From contig CM043944.1 in the NCBI GenBank assembly GCA_014529385.2, positions 48,956,768 to 49,020,767 on the forward strand: a stretch of 64,000 bases of DNA, read 5' to 3'. Shown here piece after piece: positions 49,542-60,920 of this stretch. The stretch comes from Adiantum capillus-veneris. Its lineage: Eukaryota; Streptophyta; Polypodiopsida; Polypodiales; Pteridaceae. The notes below the pieces were generated by a model. The model was not told where the DNA came from. It saw only the letters and a list, made by a program, of their open reading frames with translations, and searched no databases. The first letter of the stretch is position 1. The number at the start of each line of letters is the position of its first letter. Made by a program: the position numbers and the translations under genes.

Positions 49542-51185
49542 TTAAGGATCTTTTGCTAGGAGGCACTTTGCAACCTCTCTATGATGTTCTATAGCATTGG
49601 GTAGAATGGATGTAAGTACAGAAGCAACTATAGCTTGGGCAATGTCAACCCCCAGGGCTTGACAAAGAGCTATGCGTGTCATGACCTTGCCACGAAAGCC
49701 AATTCCAAACGTGGAAATTGCAAGAGATTTTTTCACCAGAATAATTACATGGGCTATTTGAGGGATGGTGACTAAGCATAGGAGTTTACTTGCGGCCTTA
49801 ACACTAGGTTGGTAATGGGACACTTTTATGTCCTGTTAAGTGACCATTTTCCTTGAATTATGTCAAGAGTTTCAAAATGGATTTTGAGGTGCTATCTATT
49901 TAGAAAGTTGTTTCATGAGCTGAAAAAAACTCGACATTTTTTTGCAATATCAATTCCATCTTTAACCTTGTCCTTGCACAACATTTCACAACCTAAACTG
50001 TGTGAAAAAACGGGTCCTGTTTTTGGCTTTTTTCAACTTTTTGCAACTATACCACTCTAGGATTCATGTTTGTGAGGTCTATAATGCTAGAGAACTATCT
50101 TTAGTAGTCCTCAACATGTCCTAATGCTTCTAGGGAGATTCCAAGGTTAAATCTGTAAGTTATAACCAAATTACAAAAATTGTCAAATCCTGTTTTTTAG
50201 CCAATTTTAGCTCTTCTATGATTTTTTTGGTGGCTTTCATGATATCCAAATGCAGTTTTGATTTTCTATGTCGCATATTGTAACATAAAGCTAATATTCC
50301 TTGAGTTTTGGGGGACCTAATACCCTATTTTGCATAGTAGACAACGATGGTTGATTTTTTCAATTATAGAAGAAAATGAAACATTCTAGTATATCAAGTA
50401 TAGCTTTTTCAATATTGTTAGTTTCTTGTGACAACTACATGCAGTTTGTAGGTAGTAACCATATCTAGTCATAAGGATCAAATTTTGCTAGATATTGAAT
50501 AGTTTCTATGGGATTCTACAACTCATAATGTTGAACCCAGTTTTTTCATGTTTGTTGTATTTAACACTTCATCTTTGTCCCCAAGATTCCCCTTGGTAAG
50601 AGATGTATTATTCTTTTGACATGCTCCATGGATCCTTATGAACCTAAAGGACAATAGGAAACTAAGAAAACATGCATATATTATTTGTATTGAGCGTGGC
50701 TATATAAACTTTGATGATAGGTTTGCAGAATGGTAAAAATTCAACTTTTTTGTACCTATTTCTTTTGGCAAAACAAAAAATAGTGAGTGAGAAGCAATCA
50801 TATGTTTTGATCACCAACCCATTGAAGTAACTAGGGAATTTATCTCAAGTCCTACAAAAATCCCTAATCTTATTTTTATGCAACAAAACATAAGAATTGA
50901 CTGTTTTGATGAAAATGTACTGGTCCATCAACTTTGGAGGCTTGGTGTGACCAAAAGATGAGAAATTTTACAAGTTTCTTATTTTTTCCATGTGTATTAG
51001 GCCTTGAACTATAGCCTCATGAAAGGATTTTACGAAATGAGTGGATCTCCTATGGTTTTGGAGGTTTTTTTCAAAACCCTGAAAGGACACTTTGATGTCC
51101 TGTTAGGTTACCAACCTAGTGTTAAGCACCCACAAAACAAAATGGCCATTGGAGGATAAATTCTTGTGTATGATGCACACATTCT
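49542..51185 (-). pseudogene. Unrecognised hydrophobic protein fragment, split by the second TTAA element
   Basis: The minus-strand frame 51180-51126 (NVCIIHKNLSSNGHFVLWVL) joins, across the inserted element and one TTAA, to 49797-49542 (KAASKLLCLVTIPQIAHVII ... GVDIAQAIVASVLTSILPN). The join is in frame, again supporting TTAA as the target duplication. The composition is hydrophobic and helical, with faint resemblance to the C-terminal hydrophobic part of the broken gene at 12.8 kb. I do not recognise a family. Confidence 0.4.
49802..51121. mobile_element. 1.32-kb TTAA-flanked non-coding element (copy 2; piggyBac-like MITE)
   Basis: Nearly identical to 45519-46857 in the same orientation, with the same CACTAGGTTGGTAA inverted ends, and flanked by TTAA at 49798-49801 and 51122-51125. 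Differences are scattered single bases plus short indels near the left end and elsewhere. Confidence 0.9.
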
Positions 51186-51475
51186 TCATTGGTAGTGAGG
51201 TAGTTTGAGTCGGGAAACAAGAGAGGCAATATCTAAACACCCCTTCCTGTGCTGCTCAATTGGGGCTGGGAAAATCACAAGCATGACACAACAACAAACC
51301 CATAACCAAACCCAAACAAGATAGGAGCACCACCTAGTTATGGGATGCAAACTAGGAGGCAAGAGAGATTTTGTCACAACCAAGAGGATGTGCAACAAAA
51401 CACACATAAGAAATCTCACACAATCTCACACAAAGACACACACCAAATGGAGCAGATAGATCTAGAGCAAAGGAG

Positions 51476-51522
<47 letters not shown>

Positions 51523-52238
51523 GGAGCTTGTGTAAAACCTTGTTTGTGACTTGCAAATAAAGATGGTTCATTATGATGCTATCGTAGAGCTTGTATAAAA
51601 GTAACTCATGCTTAGTAAGTGCTAAACATTGCCAGCACACACACACTGTCTTAGGGTGTGGGAGACCTCTCACCACAATACCCTCTTACAATGGACACAA
51701 AATTGGCAATGAAAACACACTAAAACACTTTCTAAAACAAGATCAAATGATAGAAACTTAAAATACATAAGTCACCTTGAATTCACCAAACCATATTGCA
51801 CAAGTGGAAGGACGAAGATTTGAATGTTGAATCATGCCTTTGATACACCAAACCTCAATTTATTGATGATGGAGGAACATATACAATAGTGGTTTTGAGA
51901 TTTTTGAATTCATGCTCTCTCACTTGCATTGTGTAGCTGGAAAGTTTCTCTCACACCAAAAGTGGTTGCTACACCTAAGTCTCTCCTCACTCATAGATTG
52001 TTGGGGTGCTATGTGAGATATTGGAGGTTGATTTTCAAGAAGGAGAGCGGCCTATTTATAGGTTGGGGACCTCTCAGTAAGGTTATTGGACATCCTAATT
52101 TACAGCTAACAAATCAGGATTATGATTTTTCTGAATATCAAAACATTTCGGACCTTCTTTCTCTGCTTACGTCATGGATGTGGGCTCAAAAGAGATCATT
52201 ATTAATGGTAGATAAGGTGAAAGTAGAGTTTTAAGAAA

Positions 52239-52304
<66 letters not shown>

Positions 52305-52632
52305 GCTATACACATGTAGGCTTGAGGTGAGGTGTCTTTTATGGTTAGGTCAATGGCTATTTTGTGTTAGTATGTTAGTGATTAGTGTTAGTAGTTTGTA
52401 GTTAGTAGGATGGGGTAGAATTACATGGCATATGCACTCAAGATGCATTATATGATTTATAAAACAATAAAAAGTAAGAAAAGGATTAGAATATACAGAA
52501 TTTGATAGAAACCACAAGATGGAAAGGGAATGTTTCACCTATCTCCTCTAGCAAATGAGCGGTTATAGAGCTCTGTCGGTGCAATTCTTGTGACCATGGA
52601 AAAGCTGAATTTTCCATGATCAAACTCCTCCT
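51186..52632. other. No supported gene; two GA microsatellites
   Basis: (AG)n at 51480-51519 and 52243-52300. Short frames without domains. Confidence 0.55.
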
Positions 52633-52665
52633 TTTCACTACAAGAGGTTGTGTGCTCTTGTGACG

Positions 52666-52925
52666 CTCTTAGCGACGGAAATACACTGGGTTTTTATACC
52701 CCCCGGCGTCGCTATAACCGTCGCTAAAAGCGTCGCTACGAGAGCGTCGCTATCTGCGTCGCTATAGGCGTCGCTATAGCCGTCGCTATAGGCGTCGCTA
52801 TATAGCGACGCTCATAGCGACGCCTATAGCGACGCAGATAGCGACGCTCTCACAGAAGAGTATAGCGACGCATATAGCGACGCTACAGAGCCATAAATAG
52901 CGACGCTTATAGCGACGCCTGAGAG
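52666..52925. repeat. Subterminal GCGTCGCT array of the CACTA element (left), hairpin-forming
   Basis: At least 15 copies of the octamer, first as GCGTCGCTAT, then from about 52800 in the inverse orientation AGCGACGC. The two halves are largely complementary, so the single strand could fold into a long hairpin centred near 52800. Confidence 0.93.
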
Positions 52926-53258
52926 AATATTTTTTTGGTGGCAGGGCATTGAATGCCCTGCCACCCATCAACTATATTGTACTTGATTCACTTTTTAAAA
53001 AAAGTGCAAAGGTAAATAATAGACCCAAAATAGTCACCCACAAGACGCATTGTTTGCAAAATTGACAATTGTACACATCATAGACAAACTGAATTGATTG
53101 GCAAATGTAATAATGACAATTGTACAACATCATAGGCATAAAGAATTGATTGGCAAAAGGAATTGCGGTGACAAATGTAATAATATACATGGTTCAAAAA
53201 GACGTATAAAATCCGTCTCATGATACATAAGCTATGAGAAACCCTAAACTAATGCTAT

Positions 53259-54544
53259 CTAGCTACGGCTAAACTGACGTCGTCTAATCAGACGTCTCAT
53301 CGCGTCCAAGCGGCGTATCTGTCGGATTCTGTAAAAAAAGACAATAAGACAGTTTTCAGTAAATATAAACATATAACGACATTTATAAAACAATACAAAA
53401 AATAAAAAAGAGTAAACCCTAATACTAACCATGCCGCCGCGAGAACTGAGAATGTCCATCAGGGCGTTTAAGCCCTTCCTGCCTGCGTACTCGCGCTCGT
53501 ACGGTGTGGGATCACGTCCTGTCATCGACCACTGTCAAAACATACAAAGATTTCATTATGTTAGAACTAAAAAACTCATAAACCCTAAACTATCGAACAT
53601 GCATAAAGAGCAATGTGAAAAGACTTACAAAATCGGCCTCAAATGATGCCCATCCACCGCTCCCCAAGTGGTGCGAGCTCCCTGCCTCTACTCGCGCTCT
53701 GGCTGCATCCTTTTGTTGCTTCCACTTGTCGGGATTCTCGCGCGCTGCTTTCTTCGCATTCTTCCAATCTTCTTTGGCCAGCCAATCTGGCCTATTCCAC
53801 CCATTCTTGATTGCTTTTTGCACTTCGGAACGCTTGTGTTTGCAGTATTCGCGCATTCGAATCTTCATCAGGTCTTCATTGAAGCGCTGATCCCGTGTTG
53901 GAACGGGAAACTCATCATGAAGTATGCTGATGACTCTGTTTTTTAAATCACTTGGTACTTCACTCCATTTGTTTAGTATATAGTGTCTAAACAGCTGAGA
54001 GCAAAGACCACGCATGCGCGAGATCACCTTCTTGCCGTCATCATCCATGATGATGCCGCCGCTGATGTCGACGGAGTAAGGCAAGCCCTCTGGCCGGTGA
54101 CGCGTGAACCTGGGTGTCCCGGCAGGGGTCTCTAGCGGCGTGTCGATGGGGGTACGGACGTCAGGTGTCTCCATCGGCGTCTGGGCGCCGAAGCGAGGAG
54201 TGTCGAGTGGGGTGGCTCCTGGCGGAGTAGGTAGAGGTGTGTAGCTTCTAGGAACAGTCAGCCGTGCAAAACCTGGCGTAGACGGCGATGCTGTGGCTGG
54301 TAAAGGGGGCGGGCAAAGAAGGGGAGGGTAAAGAGCCTCGTCGAACACGAGGCGGTGTGGAGGCATCGGTGGCGGAATCCCCACAACAACCGCCACCGCC
54401 ACCACTAGAGCGCCGGTGTCTAGACGAGTGTGACGCTCGTCTCGTCGACGCCGAAGCTTCGGAGCACGCCGAATGCTCCGAAAGAGAGGGAGATGCGGAT
54501 GGTGTAGGAACGCGCGATGATGCGCCAGAGCGATGACGCTCCAC
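53259..54544 (-). CDS. Transposase_24-type (TNPA-like) protein of the CACTA element
   Basis: The minus-strand coding region has a Pro/Thr-rich N-terminal part (HRLVFDEALYPPL, then repeated TP..TP motifs), then the Plant transposase Ptta/En/Spm domain (PF03004): WSEVPSDLKNRVISILHDEF, a Lys-rich segment, RPDWLAKEDWKNAKKAAREN, and a GSGGWASFEADF end. A further exon (about 53531-53430: MTGRDPTPYEREYAGRKG) fits the usual continuation after an intron. A Ser/Ala-rich frame 54544-54248 overlaps in another frame and may be the true N-terminus. In En/Spm the second protein binds subterminal repeats; by analogy this one would bind the GCGTCGCT arrays. Exon limits are approximate. Confidence 0.75.
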
Positions 54545-54563
54545 GTATGGGGAAAAACAAGAT

Positions 54564-55967
54564 TTACAGTGTCTGAGAGAGGAGTGTCAATAGATCACCT
54601 GAGCATTCTGTTAGCCCGGGATAGTCATGCATGGTCCACATTAGAATACCTCTGATCAAAGCATTCCGTCGTCCTGTGTGTCGGCTCATATCCACCACCT
54701 CTATGCCAATCCACAATTGTTGTAGCTCTTCCAATAGTGGACGAAGATACACATCCATATTCCCCACTTTATATCGCCCTGGCACAATCAAGCTTAGCCA
54801 TAGGTGCCCCTTCTTCGTAGTCAACCACGGGGGAATGTTGTAGTTGACGATGACAACGGGCCATACACTGTAAGATGTTGATCTTTGACCAAATGGATTT
54901 ACGCCATCCATAGCCAGGCCTAAGCGCAAATTTCGAGCTTCCCTGGCAAAATCCGACCATGTTCCATCTATATGTTTCCAGGCTGCGCAATCTGCAGGAA
55001 TTCGTAGCACACCATCCGAAGATTTATTCTCCTCATGCCATGATGCTAGGGCGGCCATGGACTTACATTCGAAGAAATGCTTGATGCGAGGAAGCAAAGG
55101 AAAATGTCGCAAAACCTTTTGTGGAATTTTTGTCCCGTGGAGATCTACTCGATATCTTTCGGAATCACATTTCGGACACTTCTCCATGTCTGTGTATTCC
55201 CCTCTGAAAAGAATGCAGTCATTAGGACAAGCGTGGATAGAATTGTAATCCATCCCCAAGTTTCGCAAAATCTTTCTTGCTTCATCTCGGGAATCTGGCA
55301 TCACATTGTCAGCTGGTAGAATGTGCTCTTTCAGCAATCTACACAACATAAAAATATGATACAGTCGTGTAAAAATCTATCAGATCATTATACATTTAGA
55401 GTTCTATTAAAGTAAACTAATTGTAATAGATCACCTGAAAAGCGCTGTGACGCTAGTGTCACTCCATCCAAACTTTGCCTGCATGTTGAGAAGAACCAGG
55501 AGTGCTTTCAATCTAGACATACGTGCTCCATTATACAATGATGTATCGGCTTCACTTTTCATATCATCATAGATAAGCCTTTCTGAATCCATGATCGTCT
55601 CGATCATTTCATCAATCTCGGGCTCAAACATTGCCTCGTTGGGAATGTGCTCTGCATGATCATCCCCCGAGCTGTCAGAGGCTACATCTTGTGGCCTCAC
55701 ATATGCTGCTTGACCAAAGCGCCTGTGAATACGTCTATTGGGTTGCAAGATTGCTGCTTGTTGGCCAGCGTCAGAGTCCGACGAGTTATAATTGGCAACA
55801 ACTCGATCTATAATAGATGGATCGAACTCGCCAAATTCGCGAACGTGCTGCAAAGAAACACGTCTTGTCCGTCGCACAGCATGCTTGCATTGATTACAAG
55901 GACATAAGACCCTCGTTGAGAGATAGGTGTTTCGGTTGGACGGTCCCACATCCTCGTCGCTACTCAT
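54564..55967 (-). CDS. tnp2-type transposase of the CACTA element, C-terminally shortened
   Basis: Exon 1 (55967-55435) starts MSSDEDVGPS and has a Cys pair C-x-C-x2-C (LCPCNQCKH) like the transposase-associated domain. A 96-base intron (55434-55339) joins in phase to exon 2, which has the tnp2 (PF02992) blocks in order: LPADNVMPDS, ACPNDCILFRGEYTDMEKCP, KVLRHFPLLPRIKHFF, LGLAMDGVNPFGQRSTSYSV, DVYLRPLLEELQQLW and MWTMHDYPGLTECSG. The protein stops soon after, where the family normally continues for several hundred residues. The exon ends in CAG/GTGATCTATT, the same donor sequence as exon 1, so it may instead splice into the next gene. A complete catalytic domain is lacking, so this copy is probably not autonomous. 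Confidence 0.85.
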
Positions 55968-56029
55968 AATGAGGATAAAAAACTTATAACCTGGACAACA
56001 AATTTAATATTCTATTGGCATTCTTCGTC

Positions 56030-56101
<72 letters not shown>

Positions 56102-57405
56102 ACCTCACATTCTCTAGTCATGTCCAATCCCCGCACACCTCGGTCTAGAGGTGCACGAAGATCAGAACCACCGGGTTATAATCTCGTCTTTATTGGTCAA
56201 TACCTATATTTGTGGGTACAAGAAATCTAGACACCCACGTCTACATGATACTGCATGTAGTGGACAAAATCCCTTTGCCTCTTCTCTAGCTGTAGCACTT
56301 CACTTCATCTTAACATCTTTTCACAGTAGATCTTTTCACTGTTCGTCTAACTCTAAACTCTAAACCCTAAACCGTAAGTAATTCTTGCGTGGACTCGATC
56401 TAACGTAAATAAGCGTAAATCTAAATAAACGTAAATCTAACTAAAAATAAAGCTAAATCTAATTTAACGTAAGTCTAATGACTAGAGGTTGTCTAGATGG
56501 TCATTGTGTCGGGGATGTAGTGACTCTTGCCGCCCTGAAGATCCACCTTCTTCCCTATCTTCTGAAGACATTTCACCAGTACTTTTGGATCGACGGAGCC
56601 CACCATGAGTGAAGGCAGCAATACCCTATATTCCATTGAGGGCTTTCTTCACCCGCTTCATGCAGGCATCGCAGTCTATGGAGACCCGCATCTAATCTAA
56701 TATAACGTAAATCTAAATCTAGCTTAAATAAACGTAAATCTAGTTAAAAATAAACCTAAATCTAATTTAATGTAAGTCTACATATAACCTAATCTTTAAC
56801 GTCTTTTAAGATAGTTTCCTACGACGTTATAACTCTCTTCTTCCTGTGTGTGTGCGCGTGTGTGGATGTGTGTGCCAATAAAAAGAGATAAATGGTATAA
56901 CCTTTCTATCACCCATGCCAAGTATGATAGATTGATTATGCCATTTCTCTCTTGAATAATAGGTCTTCAGTTCAACTCCTCGTCGGCTAGATCTTTAGGT
57001 CTTTTAATTTTAATTAGTTTCCTACGACGCTCCCTTAGTTTCTCTTTCTTTCTCTCTCAATGTGTGTGCGTTTTTTTGGATCGTATGCATGTTTTCTTTC
57101 TCTTTTCCTCTCTCAATGTGTGCGTTTTTTGTTTATGCATGTTCTCTCTCTCTTTTCCTCTCTCAATGCGTGCGTTTTTTGTTTATGCATGCTCTCTCTC
57201 TCTTTTTCTCTCTCAATGTGTGTGTGCATTCTTTGTTTATGTATGTGTGTGCGTTTTTGCACTCTCTCTCTCTCTCTCTCTCTCAAAAACACTATGTGTG
57301 TGTGTGTATGTGTGTGTGTGAGAGAGAGAGCGAGGGAGAGAGAAAGAGGGGAAGGGAACATGAGAATGAGGAGAGGGAAGGAGCATACCTGGCTCTCCTT
57401 CCTCT

Positions 57406-57447
<42 letters not shown>

Positions 57448-57448
57448 G

Positions 57449-57483
<35 letters not shown>

Positions 57484-57579
57484 GGGAGAGCGTTACCTGC
57501 TCTTTGCTTGAGGGCGCCGAAAAACTCAGATCTGAGATCTGAGTTTTTGGGCGCGCTCGGTTATTTTTTTTACCCCAGC
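55968..57579. other. 5' non-coding region of the CACTA genes with several microsatellites
   Basis: (CT)n at 56033-56099, CTAAATCTAA-type degenerate repeats near 56400-56780, a repeated CTCTCAATGTGTGTGCGTTTTT word at 57055-57250, (GT)n at 57408-57443 and (GA)n at 57451-57482. No gene is visible. Promoter signals for the minus-strand genes must lie here. Confidence 0.6.
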
Positions 57580-57727
57580 TGGCGTCGCTATGAGCGTCGC
57601 TATAAGCGTCGCTATGAGCGTCGCAAATTTACAAAGAAATTTGCGACGCTCATAGCGACGCTTATAGCGACGCTCATAGCGACGCCGGGAATTTTTTTTT
57701 TTTAGCGTCGCTGTGTGAGCGTCGCTA
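57580..57727. repeat. Subterminal GCGTCGCT array of the CACTA element (right), near-perfect hairpin
   Basis: Four GCGTCGC words, a short AAATTTACAAAGAAATTT loop, then the exact inverse series (GCGACGCTCATAGCGACGCT ...). The arms look perfectly complementary over about 50 bases. Confidence 0.95.
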
Positions 57728-57752
57728 ATGTGAAGAGCCTCTTGTAGTGTTT

Positions 57753-57965
57753 GTAGAGCTTGATCTTGTTTATTTGCTGATTATTTCTCTTTTCGTGAAA
57801 GAATGAAGAGGTTATGGTAATATGAGTTTGATTCTAAAGAGAGAAATTGAGCTATATGTGTGTAGAGATGATAATTTTGAGCTATGGAGTAAGGGAGAGA
57901 TGGGAATGGAGAAGAAGATGAAAGAAGTTATGAAAGTTGCAGGTTTGAGTGAGGGATGGAGAGGA

Positions 57966-58021
<56 letters not shown>

Positions 58022-59150
58022 AAAGGAGGTGAGAGAAGACTATGGGCTACTTGTGAGGAAAGTGGGCCCATTGGGGTCCACTCAAAAGATCCTATCTCAC
58101 CGGTTGTAGCTCAAAAAATTATCCAATTTTTTTAAGGGGATTATTCAGCTCTTGGTCCACATTTTGTATTCAAACCACCGCTTCAAATTTGGAGTGGAGA
58201 TGGATACAAAAAATCCCACCAAAATGCCTATTTTTCTTCACAAAAAAGTCTTCAGTGGCCCCCCTTTTGTTGAATTTGCATATGGATCCAAAGGTGAGCC
58301 CCTCCTTGCATAAGAGCATGGCCTAATTGATTCTTAGGGGTTTAATATAGTATATGGATATGATGAAAAAAATAGGATAATATGTATCAACAATTCATGG
58401 AATCTAGAATAGTGAGGCTATATTATATATATATATATATATATATAATATAGGGAATCAAATGAGGAGTGTCCTCATTTGTTTTTATTGATGTATATTT
58501 ATTTACAAGAGGTAAGAAAGAATACCTGTAGAAAATAGGAATTTAGTGAAAGGCAATGACTGCTCGTGGAAGGTTTTTTTTTAAAAAGGTTTTTCCTTGG
58601 AGTGGATTCACACCAAAAATAAGAGAAGCTTGCATGGAATGATTTTTTATAGAATACATAGGTAAGAAAGATCATGTTAATGGTGAGTACATATACATAC
58701 CATACTTAGGTAAATAACACACACCTAATAGAAATATTTAAAGAAATACCAAAATAATTATAATAAAAATTCCTATATTTAGGCCCTATATACAATGAAA
58801 TACTTATACACAAAACGTCCATAATATACTTTGGCTTTGTTTTTTGGCTCAACTAGCCTAGTGACTAGCTAGGTGAGGGTTTTCAAGGAGATACGGGGAA
58901 AGTCCCCTAACTCACACACGCCTATGTACAATGAAAAGGTAGGGATATCCACAGTGTTTAGGTGATTTTGGTAGAGTGACGTAACTCACTATGAAAATTT
59001 TGAATAGCCAAAAAACGACTATCATTAGCCCTCTGCCAGGATGATGGTATATTCATGTACCATCATAAAGCATCTTTTCCAAAGAGAGTTCTTCTGAGTC
59101 CTTGACAAGATTTTCATTGTTTGGCCCCTTGGAATTTTGGCTCGAGTTAC
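57753..59150. other. No supported gene; possible 3' non-coding region and LTR of the Ty3 element
   Basis: (GT)n at 57966-58020 and (AT)n at 58427-58447. On the minus strand AAAAGGGGGGCCACTGAAG at about 58270-58252 resembles a polypurine tract followed by an LTR start, but without the second LTR in the window this cannot be confirmed. Confidence 0.4.
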
Positions 59151-59154
59151 ACTC

Positions 59155-60515
59155 ATGCTTTCATGCAACAAAATTTACATGAGAAAGCTGCCTTTTGACA
59201 GATCTTTGGTAGATCCTTTGGTAGAAGGCGACTCAAATAGGGCTTCAGGCGATACCCGTCTACCTTCTTAGAGTGCTCTTTACCATTCAAGTCCATAAGC
59301 TAATAGTAACTTGAATTGAAATCTTCTTGACTATGTATGGCCCCTGTCATCTAGTTTCAAACTTGGCATCAAAATAATTATCAAGTCGATTGTCATACCT
59401 TAGCACAAGATCTTCTTCCTTGATGCCTTTATCCTTCATTTTCTTATTGAGCTTTTCTTTTGCTTGTATAACTTTCCTCTTGTAGCATTCGTAAGCTGCT
59501 TCTCTTTTCCACTCAAGCTTCACTAATGTAAGAAGTGGATTCATCCATACCTCTTGATCATCTTGTGCACCTCTGCCATGAAGCCATATCGTTGGGATGT
59601 TGAGCTCAATAGGATGCAAATCCTCTTGACCATACACCAAGTGAAATGGTGTGAACTATGTTGCCTCCCTATATGTGGTTTGATATGCCCACAAAGAACC
59701 ATCCAAGAAGTCATCCCATAACTTTGTATTATTTTGCACCATCTTTCTAATGAATCTTGCAATGAAACCATTAGCCTTATCCACCAAACCATTTGACTAT
59801 GGGTAGTAGGGTGTGCTATGATGATGTAGAATGTGAATCTCTTCACAAACTTCTGTGAGTAAACCCTTCTTGAACCCTGGACCGTTATTAGAAACAATCT
59901 CCAGAGGTGTACCAAATCTACAACAAATATTAGTGTAGACAAACTTGCTCACCGTTTTCCCATTTACCCTTGCCACACTTTGAGCCTCTACCCACCTAGT
60001 TATGTAATCTACAACCACTAGAATGTGGAGTTTACCATTTTTTGCTCTAGGAAGAGGACCCATAGCATCAATGCCCCATTTTTCAAAGGGCCCATTTGCA
60101 AGGACTATTTGCCTCGGGACATGCACCAACCTTCTCTTTCCATTTACCTGGCATTTGTGACAGCTTTACACCAATGTTGGACATCCATATGCAAGCTTGG
60201 CCAAACATACCCCGCTAGCAAAATCTTCTATATGGTTAATTCTTGGGCAAAATGACCACCACATGCCTCTTCATGCAAACCATTTAGAATGGTTGGAATT
60301 TCCTCGATAGTTGGTACTCTTTTGCACACTTGATCTTTTCCTCTTTGATAGAGGGAGCCTTCTAGGAAGAGATAGAAATTTGCCTTCTTCATGAGTCTCC
60401 TCTTCTGAGCTTTTGTGAAGTCTTGTGGAAACTCGCCCTCCAAAATGTAGCCAAGAATGGGAACCAAATACTCCAATCTCTGGTGTCTTGGTTGCTTGAC
60501 ATCTACTACCACCAT
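59155..60515 (-). pseudogene. Ty3 integrase (zinc finger, core, C-terminal domain), degenerate
   Basis: An H-H-C-C-like segment lies at 60290-60150 (LHEEACGGHFAQ ... then HWCKAV), broken by stops. The core follows: FEKWGIDAMGPLPRAKNGK with the first Asp, then PLEIVSNNGPGF, where the second catalytic Asp (family SDNG) is Asn. The third position (NGLVDKANGF, family Q-x-x-x-E-x-x-N) has Asp instead of Glu, just after a stop at about 59795. The C-terminal part (about 59340-59170) reads GPYIVKKISI ... GYRLKPYLS. The loss of two catalytic acids plus stops shows it is dead. Confidence 0.85.
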
Positions 60516-60521
60516 GATGAC

Positions 60522-60920
60522 TTACACTTCTTTCTCAACAAATGTAACTGCTTGTTGTGCAAGTAAAGCGGCATCTTCATTTTGTTTCCTAGGAATATGA
60601 TATAGTTGCACTTCTTCAAACTGATTAAACAACCTACAAATGGCATGAAATTTTGTCCTTAAGATTTCATTCTTGCATGCCCAAATGCCTAGATTGTGCT
60701 TCACAATGAGAAGTGCATCCCCCTTTACCATGAGATGTTGTATACCTTGGCCAATGAAAATCTTTAAACCATGAAGTAGTGTGTCATATTATGCTTCATT
60801 GTTGCTAGTTGAACCTGGTAGATTGACCTTTTCTTTCATGAACATCTCTCCACTTAGGTTGAGCAACACTAGCCCTCCCCCTGCTTTTCCTGTGGCTCAT
60901 CAAGAAGCTCCATCAAAGAA
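60522..60920 (-). pseudogene. Second RNase H (archaeal-like) domain of the Tat element
   Basis: FFDGAS (first Asp), SNNEA (Glu), HLMVKGDALLIVKH (GD motif), then FNQFEEVQLYHIPRKQNEDA with LLAQQ correspond in order to the RNase HI-like domain acquired by Tat elements. Stops follow FFDGAS and SNNEA. Confidence 0.8.

Larger units (their letters stand above)
52636..57749. mobile_element. Complete 5.1-kb CACTA (En/Spm) transposon
   Basis: Ends are CACTACAAGAGG (52636) and CCTCTTGTAGTG (to 57749), perfect 12-base inverted repeats with the family's CACTA terminus. The 3-bp target duplication TTT is at 52633-52635 and 57750-57752. Subterminal arrays of GCGTCGCT / AGCGACGC words lie inside both ends, as expected for TNPA-type binding sites. 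Minus-strand genes encode a shortened tnp2 protein and a Transposase_24 protein. Ends and duplication are intact, so insertion is recent. Confidence 0.96.

Noticed and set aside
48189-51185. Third histone locus as another copy of the 11.2-18.7 kb element
   Set aside because: No protease, no CATTAGGG terminus, and the fold is closer to canonical H3.
53590-54405. GTG at 54405 as the start of the Transposase_24 protein
   Set aside because: The codon is not ATG. A downstream ATG (MPPHRL) or the overlapping 54544 start is more likely, so the boundary is left approximate.
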